Numbered from the stretch's first letter, positions 1 through 8,340 are shown. The stretch: DNA of 64,000 nucleotides from Achromobacter spanius (GCF_029637605.1 NZ_CP121261.1:1984001-2048000), one strand, 5' to 3'. Notes: generated by a model not told the origin, from the sequence alone. Numbers and translations are program-made.

Positions 1-212
1 AAGTCAACATAATCCTAAAAAATACGTGCCAATAATGCAACAAAGAGAAACTGCGTTGAAAATTTGCACGTTTTCATAGGCAAAACTTGTCCCTGCATAG
101 GTGTAAACACCCATACAACATAAAAAAACAATCGGGGCTTATTTAAATGCTGTCTTTAACGCGCATGTCATTCATACGCCTTTTAGATCAGCACTTTGGT
201 TTGCCATCAGGC
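1..212. other. AT-rich non-coding left edge
   Basis: This stretch is clearly richer in A and T than the rest of the window, with A-runs and T-runs, and has no convincing open frame. It lies downstream of the minus-strand gene that ends at 213. It may be the promoter region of a gene beyond the left edge. No terminator hairpin or known motif was recognised. Confidence 0.5.
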
Positions 213-533
213 TTACTGATCGATAGGTAAACCCAACAGATCGAGAGCCGCGCCAAAAGCATCGGAACCCGAGCAAAGGAAAACCGCCACGTCGCCGGGA
301 TTCATATTCTCCAGGACCTGGTCGATTTGTTCTTGCGCATTATCAACATTGTCGACATTTGAAGCGTGTATGTCCGCTCCTGCCTCGACTTTTTCGATGG
401 GGACGATGTCAGCGATCGCATTGAGATCGGTTACGCCCACCACTACATAGACGCTGATGGGCTCGCCATCCAGCGTCGTGAGCAGCTCGACGCCGCCCGC
501 TACGTCGGCAAGGTGCCGACTTACTATTTCCAT
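213..533 (-). CDS. Hypothetical acidic protein (106 aa)
   Basis: The start is the ATG whose complement is at 531-533. It is preceded by a good AAGGAAGAG ribosome site, so the longer in-frame extension upstream (to 581) was rejected. The product begins MEIVSRHLADVAGG, is acidic and has no signal peptide or membrane segment. A predicted alternation of strands and helices fits a small cytosolic domain. I do not recognise the family. It stands alone, and its neighbour at 629-1027 lies on the same strand about 95 bp upstream. Confidence 0.65.
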   Translation of the reverse strand: MEIVSRHLADVAGGVELLTTLDGEPISVYVVVGVTDLNAIADIVPIEKVEAGADIHASNVDNVDNAQEQIDQVLENMNPGDVAVFLCSGSDAFGAALDLLGLPIDQ

Positions 534-628
534 GTTCACTCTTCCTTGATCAGCGGGCCAGGCCCGCTTGGACGCACGCACCGTGAAGGTGCAATCTCAC
601 GCCCAGGCGCGACTATAACAGCCTTAGC

Positions 629-1027
629 CTAATGTTTTTTGACATTCGGGCCCAGCGACTGCCGCGCAGCCCCGGACGTGGCGGCCACGCGACGGCAGCG
701 CACCCCGGCGCTGGTCAGCACGGCGATGAGCGGCTTCTGGGCAGCCAGGAAGGCGTCTTTTTCGTCGCCAGCCAGCTTGCAGATAAACATCTGCGCCTGC
801 AACTGGGTCCGGCGCGCACGCCGGTTGTCGGCCTCTTGGGCCAGCCAGTCGCCGATCCAGGCGGAAGCGGCCTCGGGGTCGGCCTGCAGTTTGACGTGGC
901 CCAGCAGGTCGAAAATTGTCACGCCGTCGATGCGTTCGTCTTCACCGCGCGTAAGGTAAAGCTTGGCAGCCTGGCCCGAGTAACCGGGGACCACGGCAAG
1001 GCAATCGCGTTCAGCGGGTTTCTTCAT
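629..1027 (-). CDS. Hypothetical protein (132 aa)
   Basis: This soluble 132-residue product begins MKKPAERDCLAVV and has an Ala/Arg-rich C-terminal half. No catalytic motif, signal peptide or membrane segment is seen. Codon third positions are GC-rich, as in neighbouring genes, which supports coding. The opposite strand also carries long frames here, but they lack ribosome sites and look like shadows. It is probably a lineage-specific protein of unknown function. Confidence 0.55.
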   Translation of the reverse strand: MKKPAERDCLAVVPGYSGQAAKLYLTRGEDERIDGVTIFDLLGHVKLQADPEAASAWIGDWLAQEADNRRARRTQLQAQMFICKLAGDEKDAFLAAQKPLIAVLTSAGVRCRRVAATSGAARQSLGPNVKKH

Positions 1028-1151
1028 AAAGTTCTGTACTTAGGTGTCGGTTGTCTAGAACCATGGACTGTAACCCGGCCTTGCGCCCCGTCGCATTGGC
1101 GCCAAGGAACTCTGCTATCGTCGGCCTACTATTTTCCTTACGGTGAACATC

Positions 1152-1454
1152 ATGCAACGCGATTTCGATCTGGTCGTCACGATTTTGGGCGCCCTGCGCG
1201 ACGCGCCTGGCCCCAACCTGAGCACGCACGACATCAAGAACGCCGCACTGGCCCCGCACCCGGAAGAACAGGGCTTGCAGGTCATTGCGCATCACCTGGA
1301 CCTTTTGGCCGATGCCGGCCTGGTCAAGCAGGTGAGCGAAACGGCAGCCAATGCGGGTGCGGCGCGGTGGCGCATTACCTGGAAGGGTTACGACGCGCTT
1401 GAGCAGGACGAAGATGACGAGGACGACGGCGAGATTTTCGACGCCGAAGAGTAA
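1152..1454 (+). CDS. DUF2513-like winged-helix protein
   Basis: The 100-residue product begins MQRDFDLVVTILGAL and contains HHLDLLADAGLV followed by WRITWKGYDAL. That is the layout of the small winged-helix DUF2513 family: an N-terminal helix, a helix-turn-helix scoring a paired lookup, then a beta-wing ending in W-x-x-T-x-x-G. The C-terminus is strongly acidic (runs of D and E). An upstream in-frame GTG at 1143 is possible, but ATG at 1152 fits the family better. Its role is unknown; DNA binding or protein interaction is inferred from the fold only. Confidence 0.6.
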   Translation: MQRDFDLVVTILGALRDAPGPNLSTHDIKNAALAPHPEEQGLQVIAHHLDLLADAGLVKQVSETAANAGAARWRITWKGYDALEQDEDDEDDGEIFDAEE

Positions 1455-1469
1455 GCAGAAAGCCTGGGC

Positions 1470-1742
1470 TCAGCGGCGCTGCAAGATGCGCCGCGTGAGC
1501 AAGGATGCGGCCGTGCCGATCACCAGGCTGAACATGAAGGCGGCAATGGCCAGCATGACCGCCAGGTCGCTGAAGCCGCCTTGGCGCGCCAGCACCACCA
1601 CGGCGATGCAGACCGTCGTGGCCAGCGCGATCACCCCCAGAAGCACCTGCTTGACCGAGCGCAAGCGGCCGCAGAGCGAGCCGCCCACCAGCGCGGCCGC
1701 CACCATCGCGGCCATGAACCAGAACAAATATTCGTACTGCAT
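1470..1742 (-). CDS. Small membrane protein, three transmembrane helices
   Basis: The 90-residue product begins MQYEYLFWFMAAM and shows three hydrophobic segments, at about residues 5-23, 32-52 and 58-80, ending in the basic tail TRRILQRR. It is probably an inner-membrane protein with a cytoplasmic C-terminus. It converges with the DUF2513-like gene. No family is recognised and the function is unknown. Confidence 0.6.
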   Translation of the reverse strand: MQYEYLFWFMAAMVAAALVGGSLCGRLRSVKQVLLGVIALATTVCIAVVVLARQGGFSDLAVMLAIAAFMFSLVIGTAASLLTRRILQRR

Positions 1743-1857
1743 CAGGCGACTCCCCTGGGACGTTGAGGCGCCCGCATTATAGGCGCGCGCCTTGCGCCCC
1801 GACGGCCCTCAGGGACCCATGCTGACTTCCCTGCCCTGCACCTGGCCAAGCCAAGGC

Positions 1858-3012
1858 TTACCAGCCACGAAAGCGGTCCCAGCGGGCCACCACACCCTGC
1901 TCGCCGGCCCGCACGACGTGGTAGGCGTCATGTTGGGCGCACGTGGCGCAGGCGTGATTCGGAACGATACGCAGCTTGGTGCCCAAGGGTAGGTCCGGCA
2001 AGCTGGCGCCGCTGCCCGCGCGCAGCTTGATAATGCCCTGCTCCTGGTTGGTTTCCGCCAACAGCAGATCAGGATAGACCTTGCCCTGCGCATCGCACAC
2101 CAAGCCGTACAACTGATCGACCGGCTGTTTGGCGGTGCCACGATCGCGGGACATGGCCATCCAGCCTGCGTCGACCAGAATCCAGCCTTTGTCTGGCTGG
2201 TGTCCGATGACGGTGGTCAGCACGGTGGCCGCGATGTCATCCACGGAACAGACGCCCAGGCCGGCCATCACCAGGTCGAAAAAGACGTAGACGCCCGCGC
2301 GCACTTCCGTCACGCCCGCCAGGCTGCGGGCAAAATGCGCGGTGGGCGTGGACCCTACGCTGACGACGGGGCACGGCAGCCCGGCTGCGCGGATGGCGTC
2401 GGCGCAACCGACCGCCGCGGCGCGCTCCTGCTCGGCCATGTCGGCGATCGCCTCAAGGCTGCGGCAGCCATAGGACTCGCCGGCGTGGGTCATCACGCCG
2501 CGCAGGCAATCCGCCTGGGCAAGCACCTGGGCAATCGCCAACAGGTGTTCGTGGTTGTCGGGTTGCACGCCGGCGCGATGGCCGTCACAGTCGATTTCGA
2601 TCAGCGCGGGCAGACGCACGCCGGACGCCTTGGTTTGCGCGGCCACCATCTCGGCCGCATCGATGCTGTCGACCACAATCGTCACATCCACGCCGCGCCC
2701 GCGCAGAGCCAGCACTCGTGCAAGCTTGCCCGGCGACACGCCCACCGCATAGAGCAGATCAGTAACACCGGCGGCGGCGAACTGCTCGGCTTCCTGGAGC
2801 GTGGACACCGCGGCCGGCCCCTGCGGGCTGCTCATGACGCGGCGCGCCACGTCGATGGACTTGGGTGTTTTCAGATGTGGCCGCAGTTGCACGCCGTGCT
2901 TGGCCATCAGCGCCTTCAAGCGCTGAATGTTGTGCGTCATACGCGTTTCGTCCAGCAGCAGGCACGGGGTGTCCAGGCTGTCGAGCGGAGTTGGATTGCT
3001 GGCGGAAGTCAT
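1858..3012 (-). CDS. DSD1-family PLP enzyme, D-serine dehydratase or D-threonine aldolase type
   Basis: This is a 384-residue fold-type III pyridoxal-phosphate enzyme with an alanine-racemase-like barrel. The N-terminal RPHLKTPK motif gives the Schiff-base lysine as K48. The C-terminal PNHAC motif gives a likely metal pair, H353 and C355. In the family, D-threonine aldolases (including the Alcaligenes/Achromobacter enzyme) use His-x-Asp, whereas eukaryotic-type D-serine dehydratases use His-x-Cys. The visible ligands therefore favour D-serine or a related beta-hydroxy D-amino-acid dehydratase, but substrate cannot be settled from sequence. It is divergent from a LysR regulator across a 121-bp AT-rich gap, which suggests control by that regulator. 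Confidence 0.85.
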   Translation of the reverse strand: MTSASNPTPLDSLDTPCLLLDETRMTHNIQRLKALMAKHGVQLRPHLKTPKSIDVARRVMSSPQGPAAVSTLQEAEQFAAAGVTDLLYAVGVSPGKLARVLALRGRGVDVTIVVDSIDAAEMVAAQTKASGVRLPALIEIDCDGHRAGVQPDNHEHLLAIAQVLAQADCLRGVMTHAGESYGCRSLEAIADMAEQERAAAVGCADAIRAAGLPCPVVSVGSTPTAHFARSLAGVTEVRAGVYVFFDLVMAGLGVCSVDDIAATVLTTVIGHQPDKGWILVDAGWMAMSRDRGTAKQPVDQLYGLVCDAQGKVYPDLLLAETNQEQGIIKLRAGSGASLPDLPLGTKLRIVPNHACATCAQHDAYHVVRAGEQGVVARWDRFRGW

Positions 3013-3133
3013 GGGCGAGCCTCGGAGAATGCGCAGAAGATTCGGAAAGTTCTGAATTGATGTCTCGAAGTATGGCGCGCTACTGGCTCAGCATGTTTAA
3101 TGAGATCTTAATTTTTAATTAATTTAAAACTAA

Positions 3134-4045
3134 ATGATTACCAGCGACGACCTGCGCTTTTTCCTGAGCTTGGCCGCCACCCAGTCGCTTGCGCAGGCTG
3201 CGCGCGCCCTGGACGTGACGCCCCCCGCCGTTACGCAACGGTTGCATGCCCTGGAGAAGCGTCTGGGCGTCCGGTTGGTGAACCGTTCCGGGCGGGGCAC
3301 CGCCCTGACCGACGAGGGTCGATTGCTGGCGTTGCGCGCGGGGCAGATTTGCGGCGAACTCGGCAATTTGGCCGATGAGTTGGCAGGCCGGCGCGGTGTT
3401 GTGGCGGGACATTTGCGCGTCGTTGCGCCCTTGGGCTTCGGCCAGCGTTACATGGCGGGCCTGGTGGCCAGTTTTCGCACCAACAGCGAAAACATCACGG
3501 CCAGCCTGGTGTTGTCGGACGGCCCGCCCAGGTTGGCCACCGACAACTGGGATGTCATGGTGCACATCGGCGAACTGCGCGATTCCACGCTGGTGGCCTA
3601 CCCCTTGGCGCCCAACCGCCGCATTTTGTGCGCGTCACCCGCCTATCTGGGCCGCCACGGCGCCCCCGCGAAACCGGAAGACCTGCGGGACCATGATTGC
3701 ATCGCCTTGCGCGAAAACGATGAAGACGTAACGCTGTGGCGCTTCAAACGCGGCCGAGGCCCGGCCGTTGGCGTTCGCATTACCCCTGTCCTGTCCAGCA
3801 ATACGGGTGCCGCCGCCCTGGAATGGGCCTTGGCTGGCCACGGCATCGTGGCGCGGTCTGAATGGGATGTCGCCCAGCACTTGAAGGCGCGTACGCTGGT
3901 GCCGCTATTGGCGGGTTGGAATTTGCCGGATGCCAATGTGGTGGCGCTGGTGAAGTCGCGCCAGGAACAGTCGGCCCGAACCGCGGGCTTCTTGGCGTAT
4001 CTGCGCGAGGCCTTCGCCACGGTTCCCTGGCGCGACCAGCCCTAA
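3134..4045 (+). CDS. LysR-type transcriptional regulator
   Basis: This 303-residue LysR protein has an N-terminal winged helix at about residues 1-60 (SLAQAARALDVTPPAVTQRLHALEKRLGV) and a periplasmic-binding-protein-like effector domain after about residue 90. It is transcribed away from the DSD1-family gene, the classic arrangement in which a LysR protein controls its divergent neighbour. It may therefore sense a D-amino acid or hydroxy-amino acid; this is inference. The start ATG has no clear Shine-Dalgarno sequence and sits in a very AT-rich segment (TTAATTTTTAATTAATTTAA) that probably holds promoter and binding sites. Confidence 0.9.
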   Translation: MITSDDLRFFLSLAATQSLAQAARALDVTPPAVTQRLHALEKRLGVRLVNRSGRGTALTDEGRLLALRAGQICGELGNLADELAGRRGVVAGHLRVVAPLGFGQRYMAGLVASFRTNSENITASLVLSDGPPRLATDNWDVMVHIGELRDSTLVAYPLAPNRRILCASPAYLGRHGAPAKPEDLRDHDCIALRENDEDVTLWRFKRGRGPAVGVRITPVLSSNTGAAALEWALAGHGIVARSEWDVAQHLKARTLVPLLAGWNLPDANVVALVKSRQEQSARTAGFLAYLREAFATVPWRDQP

Positions 4046-4068
4046 GGGCTGCAAAGCACCGCGCAAAG

Positions 4069-4467
4069 CTAATCCAGCATGGCTTCCGCTTCGATTTCGA
4101 TCAGCCATTCCGGCAGCGACAAGCCGCTGACGATCACCCACGACGACGGCGGCGGGTCGGCCGGAAAGCGGTCGCGCAGCGCTTGGGCAATGACTTCCTG
4201 ATCCTCGCGCGCTGTTTCGCAAATGTAGATGCGCAGCATGATCACCTGCGCCATCGTGCCGCCCGCGGCCGCCAGCACGCGCGCGATATTGTCGAGCGCG
4301 GCCTCGGTTTGCTCTTGCAGGCCGGGGCCGACGGTGCGTTCATTGATGTCAACGCCGACCTGACCCGACAGCAGCATCCTGCGCTGCCCGGTGACGATCA
4401 CCGCCTGGCTGAACCCGTATTGAACGGTGTTGAAAACGGTATCGGGATTGACGACGGTTCTGGACAT
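4069..4467 (-). CDS. RidA/YjgF/YER057c-family protein lacking the catalytic arginine
   Basis: The 132-residue product begins MSRTVVNPDTVF and carries the Rid core: LSGQVGVDINERTVG, a helix with QTEAALDNIARVL, and the C-terminal strand EIEAEAML. Canonical RidA is a trimeric imine/enamine deaminase that uses an Arg just before a Leu-Pro pair near the C-terminus. Here the equivalent stretch reads GLSLPEWLIEIEA, with no Arg, so classical deaminase activity is doubtful. The start is supported by AGGAG seven bases upstream. It lies 67 bp downstream of a same-strand MFS gene and is probably cotranscribed with it. Confidence 0.85.
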   Translation of the reverse strand: MSRTVVNPDTVFNTVQYGFSQAVIVTGQRRMLLSGQVGVDINERTVGPGLQEQTEAALDNIARVLAAAGGTMAQVIMLRIYICETAREDQEVIAQALRDRFPADPPPSSWVIVSGLSLPEWLIEIEAEAMLD

Positions 4468-4534
4468 GCTGCGCTCCTGTGAACGGCGCGCCCCGCAGCG
4501 CGCCAAAGCGGCCATTCTAGCGATAGGCCTGTCG

Positions 4535-5740
4535 CTACGCCGCGCTTGCCGCCGCGCGCGCACGCCCGCCAGGCAGCGCCACCAACAGCACGACCGCCCC
4601 CGCCCCGACCGCCGTCCAAAAGCCCGCTTGCACGCCGTAGTGGTCGACCACCCAACCCGCCATCGCCGCGCCGGCCGCCACACCCGCCCCCAGCCCTGTC
4701 ACCAGCCAGGTCAGCCCTTCGGTCAGGCGCTGGCCCGGCACGCTGGTTTCGACAAGTGCCATGGCGATGATCATGGTCGGTGCAAATGACAAGCCGGCCA
4801 GCAACACGCCCAACGACAACGTGATCAGGTCGTCCACCCACAGTAGCGGCACGGTCGTGAACGCCGTTACCGCCGCCGCGATCGACAGCATGCGGGCAAG
4901 CGGCATCTGGAACTTCATGACGCCGAACACCAGCCCCGCCACGCAAGACCCCAGCGCATAGGCCGACAGCACAAGGCTGGCGCCCGCCGGCACGCCTTGT
5001 GCGCGCGCGAAGGCAACACTCAACACGTCTATGGTGCCGACGATGACGCCCATGGCCGACATCATGGCCACCAGCGCGCGCATGGATGGCATGCGCAGCA
5101 CCGATGCCTCGCGCCCTGCCTGCCGGACCTGCACCGACGGGGCCGTGGCGCGCTGCAGCACGAAGGCCGTCACGCCCAGGGCCAGCAGCAAGGCGGCTGC
5201 AAGCGGCCCTGCCTGCGGAAAGAGCGCCACGCTAAGCCCCACGGCCAAGGGCGGCCCCAGGATGAAGCTGAGTTCGTCCGCCACCGACTCCAGCGCATAG
5301 GCCGTGCGCAGTTGAGGTTGATCGCGGAAGATTTCGGTCCAGCGCGCGCGGATCATGGCGGGCATGCTGGGCAAGGTGCCGGCCAAGGCGGCGAATAGGA
5401 ACAGCGTCCAGTCGGGTGCACTCCATTGCACGCAAGCGGCCAGGCAGATCAATGCGGCAACGCAGATGGTCGCCGCGATTGGCAGCACCCGGCCTTGCCC
5501 GTGGCGATCTACCAAGCGTGAAATACGGGGCGCCAGCAAGGCGGTGGCCAAGGCGAAGGTCGCGGCCACGGCGCCGGCCAGCGCATAAGAACCGCGAACC
5601 TCGGAGAGCATCGTGATGATGCCAATGCCGATCATTGGCAAGGGCAGACGCGCAATGGCGCCCGCCAGAACAAAACCGGTTGCGCCAGGCGCTTTGAACA
5701 ACTCGCGATACGGATTGGGCACCGATAACCTTTTGAACAT
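4535..5740 (-). CDS. MFS transporter, 12-helix drug-efflux type
   Basis: This 401-residue protein has about twelve hydrophobic helices in two halves. The N-half loop SRLVDRHGQGRVLP corresponds to the loop 2-3 motif of the major facilitator superfamily. The C-terminus is Ala/Gly-rich. It is divergent from a TetR regulator across a short gap holding two spaced dyads, so it is very likely the regulated efflux pump. The substrate is unknown. The Rid-family gene follows on the same strand. The start ATG has no strong ribosome site, but no better downstream ATG exists before the first membrane helix. Confidence 0.88.
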   Translation of the reverse strand: MFKRLSVPNPYRELFKAPGATGFVLAGAIARLPLPMIGIGIITMLSEVRGSYALAGAVAATFALATALLAPRISRLVDRHGQGRVLPIAATICVAALICLAACVQWSAPDWTLFLFAALAGTLPSMPAMIRARWTEIFRDQPQLRTAYALESVADELSFILGPPLAVGLSVALFPQAGPLAAALLLALGVTAFVLQRATAPSVQVRQAGREASVLRMPSMRALVAMMSAMGVIVGTIDVLSVAFARAQGVPAGASLVLSAYALGSCVAGLVFGVMKFQMPLARMLSIAAAVTAFTTVPLLWVDDLITLSLGVLLAGLSFAPTMIIAMALVETSVPGQRLTEGLTWLVTGLGAGVAAGAAMAGWVVDHYGVQAGFWTAVGAGAVVLLVALPGGRARAAASAA

Positions 5741-5764
5741 TGAGTAGACGGGCAGATCGTATTC

Positions 5765-5802
5765 ACATACATTGCGTATGTCAATTAAGATACGCGCCGT
5801 AT
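5765..5802. promoter_or_regulatory. Twin TetR operator-like dyads
   Basis: A perfect dyad ACATAC-ATTGC-GTATGT occupies 5765-5781. A second, shorter dyad, ATAC-GCGCC-GTAT, occupies 5790-5802. Both have the same 5-bp spacer, and their centres are 23 bp apart, about two helical turns. They fill the gap between the divergent MFS and TetR genes, so they are good candidates for autoregulatory sites that also shut the pump gene. Binding is inferred, not shown. Confidence 0.6.
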
Positions 5803-5818
5803 GTCACTGGAGATCCGC

Positions 5819-6412
5819 ATGCCCCGCACCCGCGCAGAAATGATCGAGTCCACTCGCAGCAAGCTGCTGGCCACCGCCAGACGGGCGTTTGAGCGTGAGG
5901 GCTATGCCGCGACGTCCATGGATGACTTCACCGCGGCGGCAGGATTGACGCGGGGAGCGTTGTATCACCATTTTGGTGACAAACAGGGCTTGCTTGCGGC
6001 CGTGGTCGAACAGATTGACGATGAAATGGACCAGCGGCTGAACGCCATTTCCGACAAGGCTCCCGATGCCTGGACTGCGTTGCGCGAACGCTGCAGGGCC
6101 TATCTGCGGATGGCCGCGGAGCCCGACATCCGGCGCATCGTACTGCAGGATGCCCGGGCAGTCCTGGGCGTGGCCCCCTACGCGGCGCAACAGCACTGCG
6201 CCACGTCTTTGGCTGCGTTGCTGCAGCGCTTGATCGACGAATCCGTGATCGAACCTGCCGATCCGCACGCGCTGGCGCAACTGATCAACGGCGGCCTGAC
6301 GGAAAGCGCGTTGTGGATTGCCGACGCGGATGCAACATCGGGTTCGCAGCGACTGGATCGCGCGTTGCACGCGTTGGACCTGCTCTTGCGTGGCTTGCTG
6401 GGGCGCACCTAA
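5819..6412 (+). CDS. TetR/AcrR-family transcriptional regulator
   Basis: The 197-residue product begins MPRTRAEMIESTRSK. A TetR helix-turn-helix lies at about residues 27-55 (SMDDFTAAAGLTRGALYHHF, followed by a DKQGLL box), and a helical ligand-binding domain follows. An upstream ATG at 5801 is in frame, but it lies inside the second dyad and has no ribosome site. ATG 5819 has GGAG at the right distance and was preferred. It is divergent from one MFS gene and upstream of another on its own strand, so it may control both pumps. Confidence 0.9.
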   Translation: MPRTRAEMIESTRSKLLATARRAFEREGYAATSMDDFTAAAGLTRGALYHHFGDKQGLLAAVVEQIDDEMDQRLNAISDKAPDAWTALRERCRAYLRMAAEPDIRRIVLQDARAVLGVAPYAAQQHCATSLAALLQRLIDESVIEPADPHALAQLINGGLTESALWIADADATSGSQRLDRALHALDLLLRGLLGRT

Positions 6413-6430
6413 AGCACTTATTATCCAAGC

Positions 6431-6444
6431 TTAAACTTGTTTAA
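6431..6444. promoter_or_regulatory. Palindrome upstream of the second MFS gene
   Basis: The sequence TTAAAC-TT-GTTTAA is a perfect 6-bp inverted repeat. It sits between the TetR stop and the GTG start of the 14-helix MFS gene, just before its GGAG ribosome site. It resembles a regulator binding site but differs from the dyads upstream of tetR, so another regulator may act here. Confidence 0.35.
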
Positions 6445-6460
6445 ATAATCCGGAGAGCCT

Positions 6461-7882
6461 GTGACCACCACCCCGACCCTAGAGTCCAGCGCGTCCTGGG
6501 GCGACTTGCTGCACGGCGCCAATGCGCTGCGATCGATCGCCCTGGCGGGTGGCGTGGCCTTGCATGCCATCAACGTCTACATCGTCACCACCATCCTGCC
6601 CAGCGTCATCAAGGACATTGGGGGGCTGGAGTACTACGCCTGGAACACGACCCTGTTCGTGGTGACCTCCATCATCGGGTCGGCACTGTCCGCCAAGCTG
6701 ATCGAAACGCTGGGGCCGCGCAATGCCTATCTCTTTGCGGTTGCCGTGTTCAGCGCGGGCGCGATCATCTGCGCGCTGGCGCCCGGCATGCCGGTGCTGT
6801 TGGCGGGGCGCAGCGTGCAGGGATTGGGCGGCGGCATACTTTTCGCCTTGAGCTATGCGCTGATCCGGTTGGTATTCGACGCCCCGCTTTGGTCGCGCGC
6901 CATGGCACTGGTGTCATGCATGTGGGGCGTGGCAACGCTGTCCGGCCCCGCAATCGGCGGCATTTTTGCGCAAGCGGGGTACTGGCGGCTGGCATTCTGG
7001 GCACTGCTGCCGGTGGCGGCCGCGCTGGCCTTGATCGTCGCCTTCAAAGTCGGCGGACGGGCCTCGGTGCCACCTGCGCCTCCCTCGTCCTTGCCGCTGC
7101 GCACGTTGGCGTTGCTGGTGGCTTCGGTGCTGGCCGTCACGCTGGCCAGCCTGTCGACACAGTGGGGCTGGAACGCGGCGGGCATCGCGGTGGGGTTGGC
7201 CATCGCCGCGGCGGTCGCTCGCGTCGATTCGCGCGCCCGCAACCGCTTGCTGCCCACGGGCGCCTATTCAATCGGTGCGCAGCTAGGCGCCTTGTATGCC
7301 GTGATGTGCCTGGTGGTGGCGGCCATCGCCACCGAGATATTCGTGCCCTACTTTCTGCAGGTCATCCACGGCATGACACCCTTGACCGCCGGCTACATGA
7401 CGGCGGCAATGGGCGCGGGCTGGACACTTGCCGCCATGCCCAGCGCCACCCGCTCGGGACCGGCCGCCGACCGCCTGGTTCGCGTCAGCCCCGTCGTGAT
7501 CCTGGCTGCGTTGATCGGCTTGTCGGTGATGACGCCGCAAGCGTCCATCCTGGCGTCCACCGCCGGCCTCGCCGCCTACATCGTTGCCCTGATGGGCGTG
7601 GGTTTCGGCATTGGCCTTGCCTGGCCGCATCTGCTGACAAAAGTGTTCACGGTCGCCCCCAAGGGCGAAGAAACGCTGACGTCGTCGTCAATTACCACCG
7701 TGCAGCTTTACGCCGCCGCGCTGACCGCGGCGCTGGCGGGAGTGGTGGTCAATAGCGCCGGCCTGGTCGACCCGGGTGGCGTCGAGGGGGCTCGGCACGC
7801 GGCACGCTGGCTGTTTGCCGCCTTTGCGCTGGCGCCCGCGTTGGCGCTGACGCTGTTGCCCAGAGTGACTCGCGTGGCCTGA
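6461..7882 (+). CDS. MFS transporter, DHA2-like (about 14 helices)
   Basis: This 473-residue multi-pass membrane protein starts at a GTG with CGGAGAG just upstream. The loop after helix 2 (SAKLIETLGPRNAYL) and the GRSVQGLGGGILFAL helix are typical of the proton-coupled drug efflux branch with 14 helices (EmrB/QacA type). It follows the TetR gene by 48 bp on the same strand and is a likely efflux pump for hydrophobic or cationic compounds. The substrate cannot be predicted. No membrane-fusion partner gene lies nearby. Confidence 0.88.
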   Translation: MTTTPTLESSASWGDLLHGANALRSIALAGGVALHAINVYIVTTILPSVIKDIGGLEYYAWNTTLFVVTSIIGSALSAKLIETLGPRNAYLFAVAVFSAGAIICALAPGMPVLLAGRSVQGLGGGILFALSYALIRLVFDAPLWSRAMALVSCMWGVATLSGPAIGGIFAQAGYWRLAFWALLPVAAALALIVAFKVGGRASVPPAPPSSLPLRTLALLVASVLAVTLASLSTQWGWNAAGIAVGLAIAAAVARVDSRARNRLLPTGAYSIGAQLGALYAVMCLVVAAIATEIFVPYFLQVIHGMTPLTAGYMTAAMGAGWTLAAMPSATRSGPAADRLVRVSPVVILAALIGLSVMTPQASILASTAGLAAYIVALMGVGFGIGLAWPHLLTKVFTVAPKGEETLTSSSITTVQLYAAALTAALAGVVVNSAGLVDPGGVEGARHAARWLFAAFALAPALALTLLPRVTRVA

Positions 7883-7891
7883 CGCGCCCCA

Positions 7892-7915
7892 AAGCGGCGC
7901 CCCAAGCGGCGCCCC
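7892..7915. repeat. Two tandem copies of a 12-bp unit
   Basis: AAGCGGCGCCCC occurs twice in direct succession just downstream of the MFS stop codon. GGCGCC within each unit is palindromic. There is no T-run, so it is not a typical terminator. It is probably replication slippage. Confidence 0.5.
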
Positions 7916-8031
7916 GCGACCGCCATCACCGTCAAATTTTGGACTATTCGGACCGGAAATACAGCAAAGGCGGTATGGAACGTCACACGGGTCTTTGCTA
8001 CGCTCACAGGCACCTGAAGAAGGTGGCGCCC

Positions 8032-8340
8032 ATGAGCAACAAGATCCGAGTCCTTTGCGTTCAACCGTCGTCTGTATCCGCGCGATTCGCATTCCTGGCG
8101 ATCGCGCTGCGATGGTCTTTAGGCGCTACCCCGCGCCCTGCTCGACTGATGATCGGGCCGCACGACCTTGAACTGATCGGGTCGGAATCGGCCTTCTGGC
8201 GTTTCGCGGCGCGGCATGCGCTGTTGGGCCAGTCGTTCCTGGTAACGCGCGGCGGCCACTGGGATGTGGCGGCGTCGGTGGACGGTGACGAAGTCCACGC
8301 TTTTGGGCGCAAATTTGCCCTTAGCCAATGCCTGTATTAG
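8032..8340 (+). CDS. Hypothetical protein (102 aa)
   Basis: The frame from ATG 8032 begins MSNKIRVLCVQPSS. It has AAGG-type ribosome-site bases upstream and GC-rich third codon positions, which favour real coding. The product is soluble with a mixed composition and no recognised motif. Weak competing frames exist on the other strand. It is kept as a low-confidence gene between the MFS gene and the 13-bp minisatellite. Confidence 0.4.
   Translation: MSNKIRVLCVQPSSVSARFAFLAIALRWSLGATPRPARLMIGPHDLELIGSESAFWRFAARHALLGQSFLVTRGGHWDVAASVDGDEVHAFGRKFALSQCLY

Noticed and set aside
4468..4683. N-terminal extension of the Rid-family protein
   Set aside because: It would overlap the MFS coding sequence; the ATG at 4467 has AGGAG and starts the conserved region.
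5801..5818. Earlier ATG start for the first TetR gene
   Set aside because: It lies inside the second operator dyad and lacks a ribosome site, while ATG 5819 has GGAG at a proper distance.
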